Shown: positions 1 through 7,913 of the stretch, one piece after another
How positions within the stretch are numbered: position 1 is the stretch's first letter
Layout: each line of letters opens with the position of its first letter
Assembly (NCBI GenBank): GCA_947577075.1
Contig: CANPTW010000008.1
Coordinates: 1 to 64,000, forward strand
Direction: 5' to 3'
From: an uncultured Oscillibacter sp.
GTDB taxonomy: Bacteria; Bacillota; Clostridia; Oscillospirales; Oscillospiraceae
DNA: 64,000 nucleotides
The notes under the pieces: model-generated
Database searches by the model: none
What the model saw: only the letters and a program-made list of their open reading frames with translations
What the model was told of the DNA's origin: nothing
Program-made: the position numbers and the translations under genes

Positions 1-477
1 GGCAACATGCCCAACATGAAGGAGGCCCTGCTGTCCGACGCCATCGGCACCGTGGCGGGGGCCTGCACCGGCACCTCCACCGTCACCACCTTTGTGGAAT
101 CCGCTTCCGGCGTGGAGGCCGGCGGCCGGACGGGCCTGACGGCGCTGACCACCGGCGTTTTGTTCCTGGCCTGCATCTTCATCGCCCCCATTGCCGCCAT
201 CATTCCCGCCGCGGCCACCTCCGCCGCCCTGATCTACGTGGGCGTGCTGATGCTGATGGGATTGAAGAGTGTGGACTTCGGCGACATGGACCAGATGGTC
301 CCCGTGACCCTGATGCTGATCGGCATGCCGGTTTCCGGCTCCATCGGCCACGCCATCGGCCTGGCCATGATCTCCTACACCGTCATCAAGGTCTTCAGCG
401 GCAAGGCGAAGGACGTTTCGGTGCTGACCTATGTGATTTCGGCGCTGTTCCTCTTCAAGTTCTTCCTGGTTGTGTGA
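1..477 (+). CDS. NCS2-family nucleobase permease, C-terminal part (5' end outside window)
   Basis: The reading frame is open from base 1, so only the last 158 residues are present. They hold several hydrophobic helices and the glycine/threonine-rich stretch GTVAGACTGTSTVTTFVESA, which is typical of the AzgA-like (guanine/hypoxanthine/adenine) branch of the NCS2 transporters. That branch imports nucleobases with protons across the inner membrane. The context agrees loosely: an amidohydrolase of the nucleobase-deaminase type lies 1 kb downstream on the other strand. The exact substrate cannot be read from this part. The family call is secure and the purine preference is inferred. Confidence 0.85.
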   Translation, partial: GNMPNMKEALLSDAIGTVAGACTGTSTVTTFVESASGVEAGGRTGLTALTTGVLFLACIFIAPIAAIIPAAATSAALIYVGVLMLMGLKSVDFGDMDQMVPVTLMLIGMPVSGSIGHAIGLAMISYTVIKVFSGKAKDVSVLTYVISALFLFKFFLVV

Positions 478-531
478 GGCTCTGCATTTACGAGCGGCGG
501 ATACAAGGGGATACAACGGATACATACGAAG

Positions 532-561
532 TACGGCGGCGGGGCTTGCCCCGCCGCCGTA
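532..561. terminator. Strong GC hairpin after the permease
   Basis: A near-perfect 13-14 bp stem (TACGGCGGCGGGG pairing with CCCCGCCGCCGTA) with a tiny loop lies 54 bp after the permease stop and before the convergent crp gene. A run of T is missing, so termination efficiency is uncertain; it may act on both strands. Confidence 0.5.
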
Positions 562-608
562 TACGTTTGTCCGGAGGCTCCGGCATTCCGCCGGTTTTAA
601 AATACCCT

Positions 609-1328
609 TTAAGCAAACGAGCCGTTTTTGCTCTGGGACATATAGACCCGCAGCTCCCGCTGGGCCCTGCGGTACTGCTCGGCGCTGAACGCCGCCTTGC
701 CCCGCTGAATGGAGAGGACGCCGTCCTTGACGAACTGGGTCAGGGTGCGGTTGATGGTCTTTTCCGTCAGGCCCACCTCCTCGCTGATCTGCCGGCGGGT
801 CTTGGCCAAAACCACCGCCCCGGCGGTTCGGATGCCCTGTTCCTCCGCCTGGCGGACCAGGTATTTCAGCAGCACGTATTTGGCGGAGTGGAACAGCCGC
901 TCTCCCCGGCTGTAGCTGGAGCAGTAGAGCTTGGCGGCCACATGGCGGCTGACGGAGCGGAGGAGCCCGATGTCCCGCCGGAGCCATGCGTCAAAGGTTT
1001 CCACCGGCAGGGAGGCCACGAGGCAGTCCGTCACCGTCTCGATGGTCACGGAGGTGGTGGCCGCTCCGGCCAGCAGAGTCACTTCCCCGATGAAGGACAC
1101 CGCCTCGTTCACTTCAATCATGAAGACATTGCCGTTTTCAAACTCGTTTACCACCCGGAAGGTTCCCTGCAGCAATATGCCGATTCGCTCCAAGGGGCTG
1201 TCCTTTTGGTGGATCAGGGTGTGGGCGGGGTAGGTCCGCAGAAGAAACTGCCCGTCCAGCTCTCCGGGCATCTCCCCGCTGAAGTCCCGCAGCCCCGGGG
1301 CCAGTTCCAGCAGCTCGGCATAATGCAT
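609..1328 (-). CDS. Crp/Fnr-family transcriptional regulator
   Basis: A 239-residue protein of the usual Crp/Fnr length. Residues about 20-120 form the cyclic-nucleotide-binding-like beta barrel (HTLIHQKDSPLERIGILLQG, then EVNEAVSFIGEVTLLAG). A central dimerisation helix follows, and a winged helix-turn-helix lies at about 165-215 (TRRQISEEVGLTEKTINRTL). There is no Cys cluster at the N-terminus, so it is not an Fe-S Fnr sensor. The ATG is preceded by AAAGGAGG at good spacing. It is convergent with the permease gene and lies downstream of the amidohydrolase cassette, separated by a palindromic repeat carrying a terminator, so it is probably transcribed on its own. Ligand and targets are unknown. 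Confidence 0.9.
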   Translation of the reverse strand: MHYAELLELAPGLRDFSGEMPGELDGQFLLRTYPAHTLIHQKDSPLERIGILLQGTFRVVNEFENGNVFMIEVNEAVSFIGEVTLLAGAATTSVTIETVTDCLVASLPVETFDAWLRRDIGLLRSVSRHVAAKLYCSSYSRGERLFHSAKYVLLKYLVRQAEEQGIRTAGAVVLAKTRRQISEEVGLTEKTINRTLTQFVKDGVLSIQRGKAAFSAEQYRRAQRELRVYMSQSKNGSFA

Positions 1329-1388
1329 GGCGGCGCCTCCTTTTCGTTGGCGGGCATTTGGGAAAAACGCCCCTTAAAACCATGATAC

Positions 1389-1486
1389 AGGCAAGCACAA
1401 AAAGCCGCTCATGCGGCTTGCGGCGCTGGTTTAGGGCGCCGCGCCGGAAAGAATCCCGTGGATTCTTTTCAACTATGCTGACTATA
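1389..1486 (-). repeat. Dispersed palindromic repeat, copy A
   Basis: Read on the minus strand this ~98 bp element starts with TATAGTCAGCATAGTTGAAA. It then forms three successive hairpins: GAATCC/GGATTC, a GCGGCGC-type stem, and AGCCGC-ATGA-GCGGCT followed by TTTTTG. It ends GTGCTTGCCT. It aligns along its length with copy B (51896-51993) and more loosely with copy C. The stems are kept although their sequences differ. The last hairpin plus T-run should terminate transcription coming from the amidohydrolase gene. TTGCAC, 17 bp, TATAGT on the minus strand at its upstream edge could also be a promoter for crp or for a short RNA. Confidence 0.7.
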
Positions 1487-1519
1487 GCATGATTTCAAGA
1501 GGCGTGCAAGAGCACTTTT

Positions 1520-2848
1520 TTACTTCCAGCTCCGGAGCCAGGGCTGCCGCGCAAACAGCCGCTCCGCCTCCCGGCGGACCCGCTCCCGGTCGATGGTCAG
1601 CAGCTCCCGGTCCCGCATCAGCAGCTTCCCGTTTACGACGGAGTGCCGCACATCGGCCCCGGCGGCGCTCTCCACCAACGTGTGAACCAGGTTCTGGGTG
1701 GGCCAGAGGTGGGGCGCGTCGGTGTCCACGGCGATGAGATCCGCCGGAGCGCCTTTTTGAATCCGGCCCAGGCCGGGTTCCATCAGCGCCGCCGCCCCGC
1801 CCTGCGTGGCCATGGCCAGCAGAGTTTCGGCGGGCATGACGCAGGAGTCCGCCGTCCCCACGCCCCGGGTGACGTTCATCACGCCCCGGAAGAGGCGCAT
1901 CTCCCGGAAGAGGTCCAGCCCGCCGTGGGCGGAGCCGTCGGTGCCCAGGCCCACGGGGACGCCCGCCGCCAGAAGCTGCGGCGTGGGAGGCACGCCCTTG
2001 CCGCAGTTGGAGAAGGGGCAGTGGGCTGCCCGCACCTGCCGCCGGGCCATGATGGAAATTTCCTCCTGGCTGAGGAAGATGCAGTGGGGGGCGGTCATGG
2101 GGGCTTCTAAAAGGCCCTCCTCCTCCAGCCAGACAAAGGGGCGCTTGCCATAGCGCTCGATGAAGTCCGTCACCTCGCTGGCGTACTCGTTCATGTGGGT
2201 TTCCACCGGGACGCCGTCCTCCGCCGCCGCCTGGAACACCGCTCGGAGCAGCTCCTCGCTGACGGCGGTGGGGGTGGTGACGGAGTAGATGGGCTTCAGC
2301 AGGCCGGTAAGGGCGCGTTTCATGGCCCGCAGGCGCTCCACCGCCGCCGGGACCGAGGGGGCCCGGAGACTCTCGGGGCAGAAGGGATTGTCGTTGGTCA
2401 TGACGCTGAGGCGGCCCCGGAGCCCCGCCGCCTGATAGACTTCGGCGTAGATTTCCGGGTACTTTCCGCCGGCGTCCACAAAGCCGGTGGTGCCGCAGGC
2501 GATCATCTCCATGGCGGCAAGCTCCGCGCTGAGGCGGGAGCTCTCCGCGTCCAGGCGGCTCTCAAAGGGGACGTTGACCCGCTTCCAGATGACGGGCTTC
2601 TCGTCCAGCAGGCGGCCCCGGAGAAGCTGCTGGCTGGTGTGGAGGTGCCCGTCCACCAGGCCGGGCATCCAGAGGAGCTGCGAACCGGAGAGGACGGTAT
2701 CCCCCTGATAGGCGCAGGCGTCCTGGCTCACGATGTCCAGAATCCGGCCGTCCCGGAGGGCGATGGCCTTTCCGGAGACGACGGTCATATCCGGGGCAAG
2801 ATAGCGGGCGTTGGTGAGGAGCAGATCACAGCGGAGATCGTCAGGCAT
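1520..2848 (-). CDS. Metal-dependent amidohydrolase (nucleobase/nucleoside deaminase type)
   Basis: A 442-residue amidohydrolase-superfamily protein. It has the N-terminal beta segment, the metal motif GHLHTSQ (H68, H70), a THMNEY segment with the next metal histidine, APHCIFLSQEEI, and GTDGSAHGG with the catalytic aspartate. This set and the length fit the chlorohydrolase/cytosine-, guanine- or S-adenosylhomocysteine-deaminase group. It acts in the cytoplasm and hydrolyses an amino or chloro substituent on a heterocycle. RBS GGGAGG precedes the ATG. It is the last gene of a leftward cassette with DUF3100, a 148-residue membrane protein and TauE/SafE, so its substrate may be what those membrane proteins handle. 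The exact substrate is not readable. Confidence 0.85.
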   Translation of the reverse strand: MPDDLRCDLLLTNARYLAPDMTVVSGKAIALRDGRILDIVSQDACAYQGDTVLSGSQLLWMPGLVDGHLHTSQQLLRGRLLDEKPVIWKRVNVPFESRLDAESSRLSAELAAMEMIACGTTGFVDAGGKYPEIYAEVYQAAGLRGRLSVMTNDNPFCPESLRAPSVPAAVERLRAMKRALTGLLKPIYSVTTPTAVSEELLRAVFQAAAEDGVPVETHMNEYASEVTDFIERYGKRPFVWLEEEGLLEAPMTAPHCIFLSQEEISIMARRQVRAAHCPFSNCGKGVPPTPQLLAAGVPVGLGTDGSAHGGLDLFREMRLFRGVMNVTRGVGTADSCVMPAETLLAMATQGGAAALMEPGLGRIQKGAPADLIAVDTDAPHLWPTQNLVHTLVESAAGADVRHSVVNGKLLMRDRELLTIDRERVRREAERLFARQPWLRSWK

Positions 2849-2864
2849 AGAAAACCCTCCCGTT

Positions 2865-3620
2865 TTATTTCAGCAGCATGAACAGGGAAAAGCAGATGGA
2901 GAATGCGGCCACCCCCCGTTTCAGCAGGGACTGGGGCACGTGGGCGGCGGTGACGCTGCCCGCGAAGACCCCGGCGGCGTGGCCCAGCACCGCCGCCAGC
3001 AGCATGGGGACCAGAGCGGCCAGGGACGCGCAGCGGCTTCCGTACACGGCCACGGCGGGCAGGGCGATGAACACGGAGTCCAGCAGGGCCACGCCCACCG
3101 CCGTCTTAGCGGGGACGCCCATGGCCACCAGCAGGGGCATCACCAGCACCGGCCCCCCCGCCCCGGAGAGGGCGCAGAGCAGGGCCGTTGAAAAGCCCAG
3201 GGCCAGCAGCGGCAGGGCCCCGGGGAAGGGGCCCCGGTTTTCGGGGCCCTTTTGGGGCCGGAGCTCCCGGACGGCGATGGCCAGACCCGAGAGGAACACC
3301 ACGATGTAGAGAACGGTCTTCACGGTTTCCGCCGCCAGCAGGCCCCCCAGGGCCGCGCCCAGCAGGCCCCCCGCCAGGCTTCCGGCGGAGAGGACCAGGG
3401 CGGGCCGGATGGGGAGCTCCCCCCGGCGGTGGTAATTCCAGGAGCCGATGGCCCCGGAGACGGCAAAGCACAGAAAACTGGCCAGGAGGCTTTCCGTCAC
3501 GGGGAGGCCGCAGGCGCCGGTGAAGAGAATGGGCAGCAGGAAGCCCGCCACGCCGCACCAGCCGATGAAGAGTCCCACGGCACAGCTCCCCAGGGCCGCC
3601 AGGATCAGCTCAAATGGCAT
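2865..3620 (-). CDS. TauE/SafE-family membrane permease
   Basis: A 251-residue integral membrane protein with about eight hydrophobic segments and the family-type opening GLFIGWCGVAGFLLPILF. There is a repeat of the same kind in the second half (LCALSGAGGPVLVMPLL). TauE/SafE proteins move small organic anions, often sulfite, sulfonates or organic acids, across the membrane. Its ATG overlaps the end of the upstream 148-residue gene by 11 bases, and the amidohydrolase starts 16 bases after it, so the three are co-translated. Export or import of a cassette-specific anion is inferred; sulfite itself is not indicated by neighbours. Confidence 0.85.
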   Translation of the reverse strand: MPFELILAALGSCAVGLFIGWCGVAGFLLPILFTGACGLPVTESLLASFLCFAVSGAIGSWNYHRRGELPIRPALVLSAGSLAGGLLGAALGGLLAAETVKTVLYIVVFLSGLAIAVRELRPQKGPENRGPFPGALPLLALGFSTALLCALSGAGGPVLVMPLLVAMGVPAKTAVGVALLDSVFIALPAVAVYGSRCASLAALVPMLLAAVLGHAAGVFAGSVTAAHVPQSLLKRGVAAFSICFSLFMLLK

Positions 3621-4056
3621 GGGTCAGCCCCAGCACCACCTGGGCCACCACCAGGGAGCCGAAGAAGGTGCCCGTCATGACCAGAATGGTGATGATGATG
3701 AGCTTCCAGCCCTGCTTGAAGAACATCTTCAGCTGGTTGCTGATGGACATGCCCGCGAAGGCCCCCACCATGGTCAGCGGCGCGGTGAAGTTGATCTTCC
3801 CGGCGGACTCAATGACGAACTGGGACACGGGGGACAGGGGGCAGGCGCAGAGAAGCCCTAAGATGGAGCAGTAGGCCACGGTGGGCAGCTTGAGGGGAAT
3901 CACATGGGCCAGGCCCGCGGCGCACAGGGCGATGAGCAGCAGCACCAGAACGCCGGGCAGGGACTCGGTAAAGGCCACGTCGAAGCCGATGAAGTTGGCG
4001 GTCATCATGCCCAGGCCGGAGATTGCCAGAACGAAGATCCAATCCTTGATGGTCAT
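3610..4056 (-). CDS. Small integral membrane protein, unknown function
   Basis: 148 residues with four clear hydrophobic segments (about residues 5-25, 35-55, 58-80 and 115-140) and a conserved-looking loop with GKINFTAPLTMVGAFAGM. I do not recognise a named family. RBS GAGGAGG precedes the ATG; the DUF3100 gene ends 13 bases upstream and TauE/SafE overlaps its 3' end. The tight packing suggests it works with DUF3100 as the small partner of a two-component carrier, but this is inference from position only. Confidence 0.8.
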   Translation of the reverse strand: MTIKDWIFVLAISGLGMMTANFIGFDVAFTESLPGVLVLLLIALCAAGLAHVIPLKLPTVAYCSILGLLCACPLSPVSQFVIESAGKINFTAPLTMVGAFAGMSISNQLKMFFKQGWKLIIITILVMTGTFFGSLVVAQVVLGLTHAI

Positions 4057-4069
4057 AGCCGTTTCCTCC

Positions 4070-4921
4070 TCAATTCTTCCCGGCCAGCTCCCGGCCGGAT
4101 TTGGTCAGGCGGCCCAGGGTGGGCTCCAGCTTGCGGTACAGGAAGTTGCACAGGGGCACGCCCAGGAAAATCGCCATGTAAATGCCGTCGATGCCGGAAA
4201 TCGTCTCACTGGCGGAGGCCATGGCGGCGATCTGGTCCGCGTAGGCGGGCATGACCTCGGAGAGGGCCGCCACGGCGGAGCTCATCAGGATGCCCGCGCC
4301 CACGCCGGAGGCCATGCCCAGGGCATAGGGGTGGAAGAGGCCGGTGGCCGCGGCCATGGAGGCCATGAAGCCGAAGTAGATGGTGCCCACCATGCCGCCG
4401 ACGATGTACACGGAGAGGCTGCCCTGGGCCTCCGGGGAGTCCGCGCCGAACATGTCCTGCATCAGGGCGAGGTTTGTCTCCCGGTTGATGGAGTGGGCGG
4501 CTCCGATGGCCTCCCGCTTCAAGCCCAGCATCAGGGCGATGGGCATGGCCAGGAAGATGGTGCAGAGGTTGCCGAACTCCTGAAGCAGCAGGGCGGGCCC
4601 GGCGGAGATAACGATGGAGATGTTGGCCCCGGCGTTGATGCCCAGCTTGGCCACGAAGGGAAGAATTGCCACGCCCACCAGGCCGGAGGCGGCCTTCACC
4701 TTCTTGTCGTCCAGGATTTTCAGCACGTTTGGGCCGGTGAGGATGCCCATAAACAGGGCGTAGAAAATGGGGAAGATGATGAAGGTGCCCTTCCAGACGG
4801 GAATTTTGATCTGCCCGATGGAGTCCGCGATAAGGATGAAGACGAAGGCCAGCAGGTAGAGAATCCACTCCATCCTGACCCGCTCCCGCAGGGAGGCGTA
4901 CGCGCGTTCAGTCTTTTTCAT
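4070..4921 (-). CDS. DUF3100-type integral membrane protein
   Basis: The frame is open further upstream, but AAAGGAG sits directly before the ATG at 4921, giving a 283-residue protein starting MKKTERAYASLRERVRMEWI. It has about eight to nine hydrophobic segments and the motif ALFMGILTGPNVLKI, followed by GINAGANISIVISAGPALLL. From memory this fits the DUF3100 membrane family, whose function is unknown. It is the first gene of the leftward cassette. A TATACT -10 box lies at 4952-4957 on the minus strand with only a weak -35. Transport of a substrate for the downstream amidohydrolase is a plausible guess. Confidence 0.75.
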   Translation of the reverse strand: MKKTERAYASLRERVRMEWILYLLAFVFILIADSIGQIKIPVWKGTFIIFPIFYALFMGILTGPNVLKILDDKKVKAASGLVGVAILPFVAKLGINAGANISIVISAGPALLLQEFGNLCTIFLAMPIALMLGLKREAIGAAHSINRETNLALMQDMFGADSPEAQGSLSVYIVGGMVGTIYFGFMASMAAATGLFHPYALGMASGVGAGILMSSAVAALSEVMPAYADQIAAMASASETISGIDGIYMAIFLGVPLCNFLYRKLEPTLGRLTKSGRELAGKN

Positions 4922-5191
4922 GGGGCCCACTCCTTTGTTGTTGATGCTGCCAGTATACCCCCTGGAGGGCGGGCGGAAAAGGACATATGGGCAGTTTTTG
5001 AAAAAAAGCGGCGGCGCGGAAGCGGGAAAAAGGGAACGACGGCCATGCCGCCGCGCCGCTTTGGGGAGGAAACGCAAAAAGGGAACGCCGGCCGGGCGGC
5101 GGAAAAGCCTTCGCCGTGAACATGTATGGCCGCCTGTTATGGGAGGCGCCTTCTCATTGGCGCCGCTGCGCATGATTTTTGCTTGTTGCCA

Positions 5192-5220
5192 TTGACGTAA
5201 TTGGGCGCACATGATATCAT
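5192..5220 (+). promoter_or_regulatory. Sigma-A promoter of the first hybrid kinase
   Basis: TTGACG (5192-5197), 17 bp spacer, TATCAT (5215-5220). The predicted transcript start near 5227 lies downstream of the upstream in-frame start at 5201. This supports translation from 5279 instead. Confidence 0.6.
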
Positions 5221-5278
5221 GACAAGGATTTTCTTACTTTTGAAGCGAAGCTGTGAGGAGAAAGCGGAGGACAGGCGT

Positions 5279-7861
5279 ATGAACTATGCGGGGGAATTTG
5301 TACCGGCTGGGGGAGGCGCTGCGGGCACGGAGGCGCATGAGCAGCACAGCGGTATGCGAAGCGTTCAGAATCTGGAGGCCATTATCAACGAGGGCCTCCG
5401 CGTCGCCCTGCTGGAGGAGACTCCGGATCAGTCGCTTGAGGTGCTGCTGGAGCACCTGGGAAAAGCGCTGAACGGGGAGCGGACCTATATCTTTGAGCAA
5501 AACGAGTCCGGCGGCGACGACAACACCTATGAATGGGTGGCCGCCGGGGTGGAGCCGGAACGGGAGAACCTTCAGAATGTCCCCCCGGAGGTGTGTGCCA
5601 GCTGGTACCGGAATTTCAGCGTCGGCGGGCATATCGTCATTCAGAACGTGGAGGATATCCGGGAGGCGGAGCCCCTTCAGTATGAGAACCTGAAGCGGCA
5701 GGGCATCCGCTCCCTTGTGGTGGTCCCCTTGTACGACGGGAAACAGATCGTCGGCTTTTACGGCGTGGACAATCCCCCTGTGAAGTCGCTGGAGTACGCG
5801 TCGAACATGCTTCAGACGGCGGCGTATTTTATCGTGTCCTCCCTGAAGCGGCGCAACCTGGTCCGGGAGCTGCAAAAGCGGAGCTATAACGTGCTCCATG
5901 CCCTCAGCGTGGACTACCTGGGCATCTACCAGGTGAACTTCGACACAGGCGAATGCGAGGTCTACCGCAGCAGCGAAGGGCTGGGATTGGACTGGGCCGC
6001 TCATTTTAAGGACGGCTACCAGGCGGCCATGGAGCGGTACATCTCCAAATGCGTGGCCCCCCAGGACCGGGAGCGGCTCCGCGCCATGACGGAGAAAGGC
6101 TATGTGCTGGCGCAGCTCAGGACGAAGAAGAAATTCTCGGTCCGGTATCAGGTGAAGGACAACTTCTCGGGGCTGAACCACCTGGAGCTTCACTTTTCCG
6201 CCACGGAGCGGACGGCGGCGGAGAACTGCGCGATCTTTGCCCAGCGGGACGTCAACGCCCTGGTAGAGCAGGAGGAGAAATACAAGCTGGAGGCCAGGCG
6301 GAGCCTGGAGGATATTCTGGAGGGCGCCAGAACCGGCATCTGGACCATCGAGCTGGAGGAGGGCTGCCGGCCCAGGATGTACGCGGACCGGACCATGCGG
6401 ATTCTTCTGGGCGTGCCGGACGACATTGGGCCGGAGGCGTGTTACCGGCATTGGTTTGAGCGCATTGAGCCGGACTATGTGGAGATGGTCCAAGAGGCGG
6501 TGCGGCAAATGCTGGAGAGCAAGCGCACGGAGGTAATCTATCCCTGGAAGCACCCGGCGCTGGGGAAGATCTATGTCCGCTGCGGAGGCGTGCCGGACAA
6601 GACCTTTAAAAAACCGGGCGCCTGCCTGAACGGATACCATCAGGACATCACGGAAACCATGGTGACGCGGAAAAAACAGGAGCAGTCCATCATGGAGCTT
6701 CTGGAACGGGTAAGGCGGGCAAACTCGGCAAAAAGCGAATTCCTTTCCCACATGTCCCACGACCTCTGCACGCCCATTAACGGAATTTTGGGAATGCTGG
6801 CCATTCAGGAAAAAAGTCCGGACGACCCGGAGCGGCAGCGGGACTGCCGGAAGAAGATCCGCGTGTCGGCGGAGCATCTGCTGTCCCTGGTGAACGACGT
6901 GCTTCAGATCAGCAGGCTGGAGAGCGGCCGGCCGGCGGCGGTGGAGGAACCCTTTGACCTTTGCGGCGTGCTGAAAGACTGCGTCACGATGCTCTCCCCC
7001 CTGGCGGAAGAGCGGGGCGTCCTTCTGGAGCTGGAGACGTCCGGCCTGCGGCACGGCAGGGTCATTGGGAATCCGCTTCAATTGAAACAGATTTTAATGA
7101 GCGTCATCGACAACGCCCTCAAATACAACCGGCCCAACGGCTCCGTATTTGTCCGGGCGGAGGAGGCCGCCTTCCATGAGGGGATCGCAAGCTGCCGGTT
7201 CGTCGTTGAAGACACCGGAATCGGCATTGGGGAGGACTTCAAGGATCACATTTTTGAGCCCTTCACCCAGGAGCACCAGGGCGCGAGGACCAACTATACC
7301 GGCGCCGGCCTCGGCATGTCCATCGTGAAGAAACTGGTGGACCAGATGCGGGGAACGGTCACGGTGGACAGCCGGCTGGGCCGGGGCAGCGTGGTTCAGA
7401 TCATCCTGCCCCTCCGGGTGGACGAAACGTGGAGCGGGCGGCCTGCGGACGAAGAGGGGGGCGCCCAGGGCGACGTTGCCGGGATGCAGGTCCTTTTGGT
7501 AGAGGATAATGAGATTAACTGTGAAATTGTGGAGTTCATGCTGCGGGACGCGGGCGCGGAGGTTGTGACCGCAAACGACGGGAAGGCCGCTGTGGACGCC
7601 TTTGAGGCCTCCGCCCCGGGAACATTCGACTGCGTACTGATGGATTTGATGATGCCGGTGATGAGCGGATATGAGGCGGCCCGGGTGATCCGCGGCCTGG
7701 AGCGGCCGGACGCGGAAACGGTGCCCATCATAGCGCTGTCGGCAAACGCGTTTGAAGAGGATATCGCGCTGGCAAAGGATGCGGGGATGAACGAGCATTT
7801 GGCAAAGCCGGTGGACGTCCGCAGAATGTTCCAGGTTATGGGCAGGCTGAGAGGCCGTTAG
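5279..7861 (+). CDS. Cytoplasmic hybrid sensor histidine kinase (GAF-PAS-HisKA-HATPase-REC)
   Basis: 860 residues from the ATG at 5279, chosen because GGAGG precedes it and the promoter lies inside the longer frame. There is no membrane helix. Residues about 20-180 look like a GAF domain (LLEETPDQSLEVLLEHLGKA ... VVVPLYDGKQIVGFYGVDN). A PAS-like segment lies at about 350-470. The HisKA H-box has H494 in SHMSHDLCTP, where the usual Arg of SHDIRTP is Cys. The ATPase N/G boxes follow (DNALKY, DTGIGIG, GAGLGMSI). The C-terminal receiver starts at LLVEDNEINCE with phospho-acceptor D789 in LMDLMMP. No output domain or partner regulator is adjacent. It is followed after 52 bases by a second hybrid kinase. 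Confidence 0.92.
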   Translation: MNYAGEFVPAGGGAAGTEAHEQHSGMRSVQNLEAIINEGLRVALLEETPDQSLEVLLEHLGKALNGERTYIFEQNESGGDDNTYEWVAAGVEPERENLQNVPPEVCASWYRNFSVGGHIVIQNVEDIREAEPLQYENLKRQGIRSLVVVPLYDGKQIVGFYGVDNPPVKSLEYASNMLQTAAYFIVSSLKRRNLVRELQKRSYNVLHALSVDYLGIYQVNFDTGECEVYRSSEGLGLDWAAHFKDGYQAAMERYISKCVAPQDRERLRAMTEKGYVLAQLRTKKKFSVRYQVKDNFSGLNHLELHFSATERTAAENCAIFAQRDVNALVEQEEKYKLEARRSLEDILEGARTGIWTIELEEGCRPRMYADRTMRILLGVPDDIGPEACYRHWFERIEPDYVEMVQEAVRQMLESKRTEVIYPWKHPALGKIYVRCGGVPDKTFKKPGACLNGYHQDITETMVTRKKQEQSIMELLERVRRANSAKSEFLSHMSHDLCTPINGILGMLAIQEKSPDDPERQRDCRKKIRVSAEHLLSLVNDVLQISRLESGRPAAVEEPFDLCGVLKDCVTMLSPLAEERGVLLELETSGLRHGRVIGNPLQLKQILMSVIDNALKYNRPNGSVFVRAEEAAFHEGIASCRFVVEDTGIGIGEDFKDHIFEPFTQEHQGARTNYTGAGLGMSIVKKLVDQMRGTVTVDSRLGRGSVVQIILPLRVDETWSGRPADEEGGAQGDVAGMQVLLVEDNEINCEIVEFMLRDAGAEVVTANDGKAAVDAFEASAPGTFDCVLMDLMMPVMSGYEAARVIRGLERPDAETVPIIALSANAFEEDIALAKDAGMNEHLAKPVDVRRMFQVMGRLRGR

Positions 7862-7913
7862 AGCCTGCGGGCGGATGACATAAATTATGAAAAATTGCGG
7901 AGATGGAAAGGCT

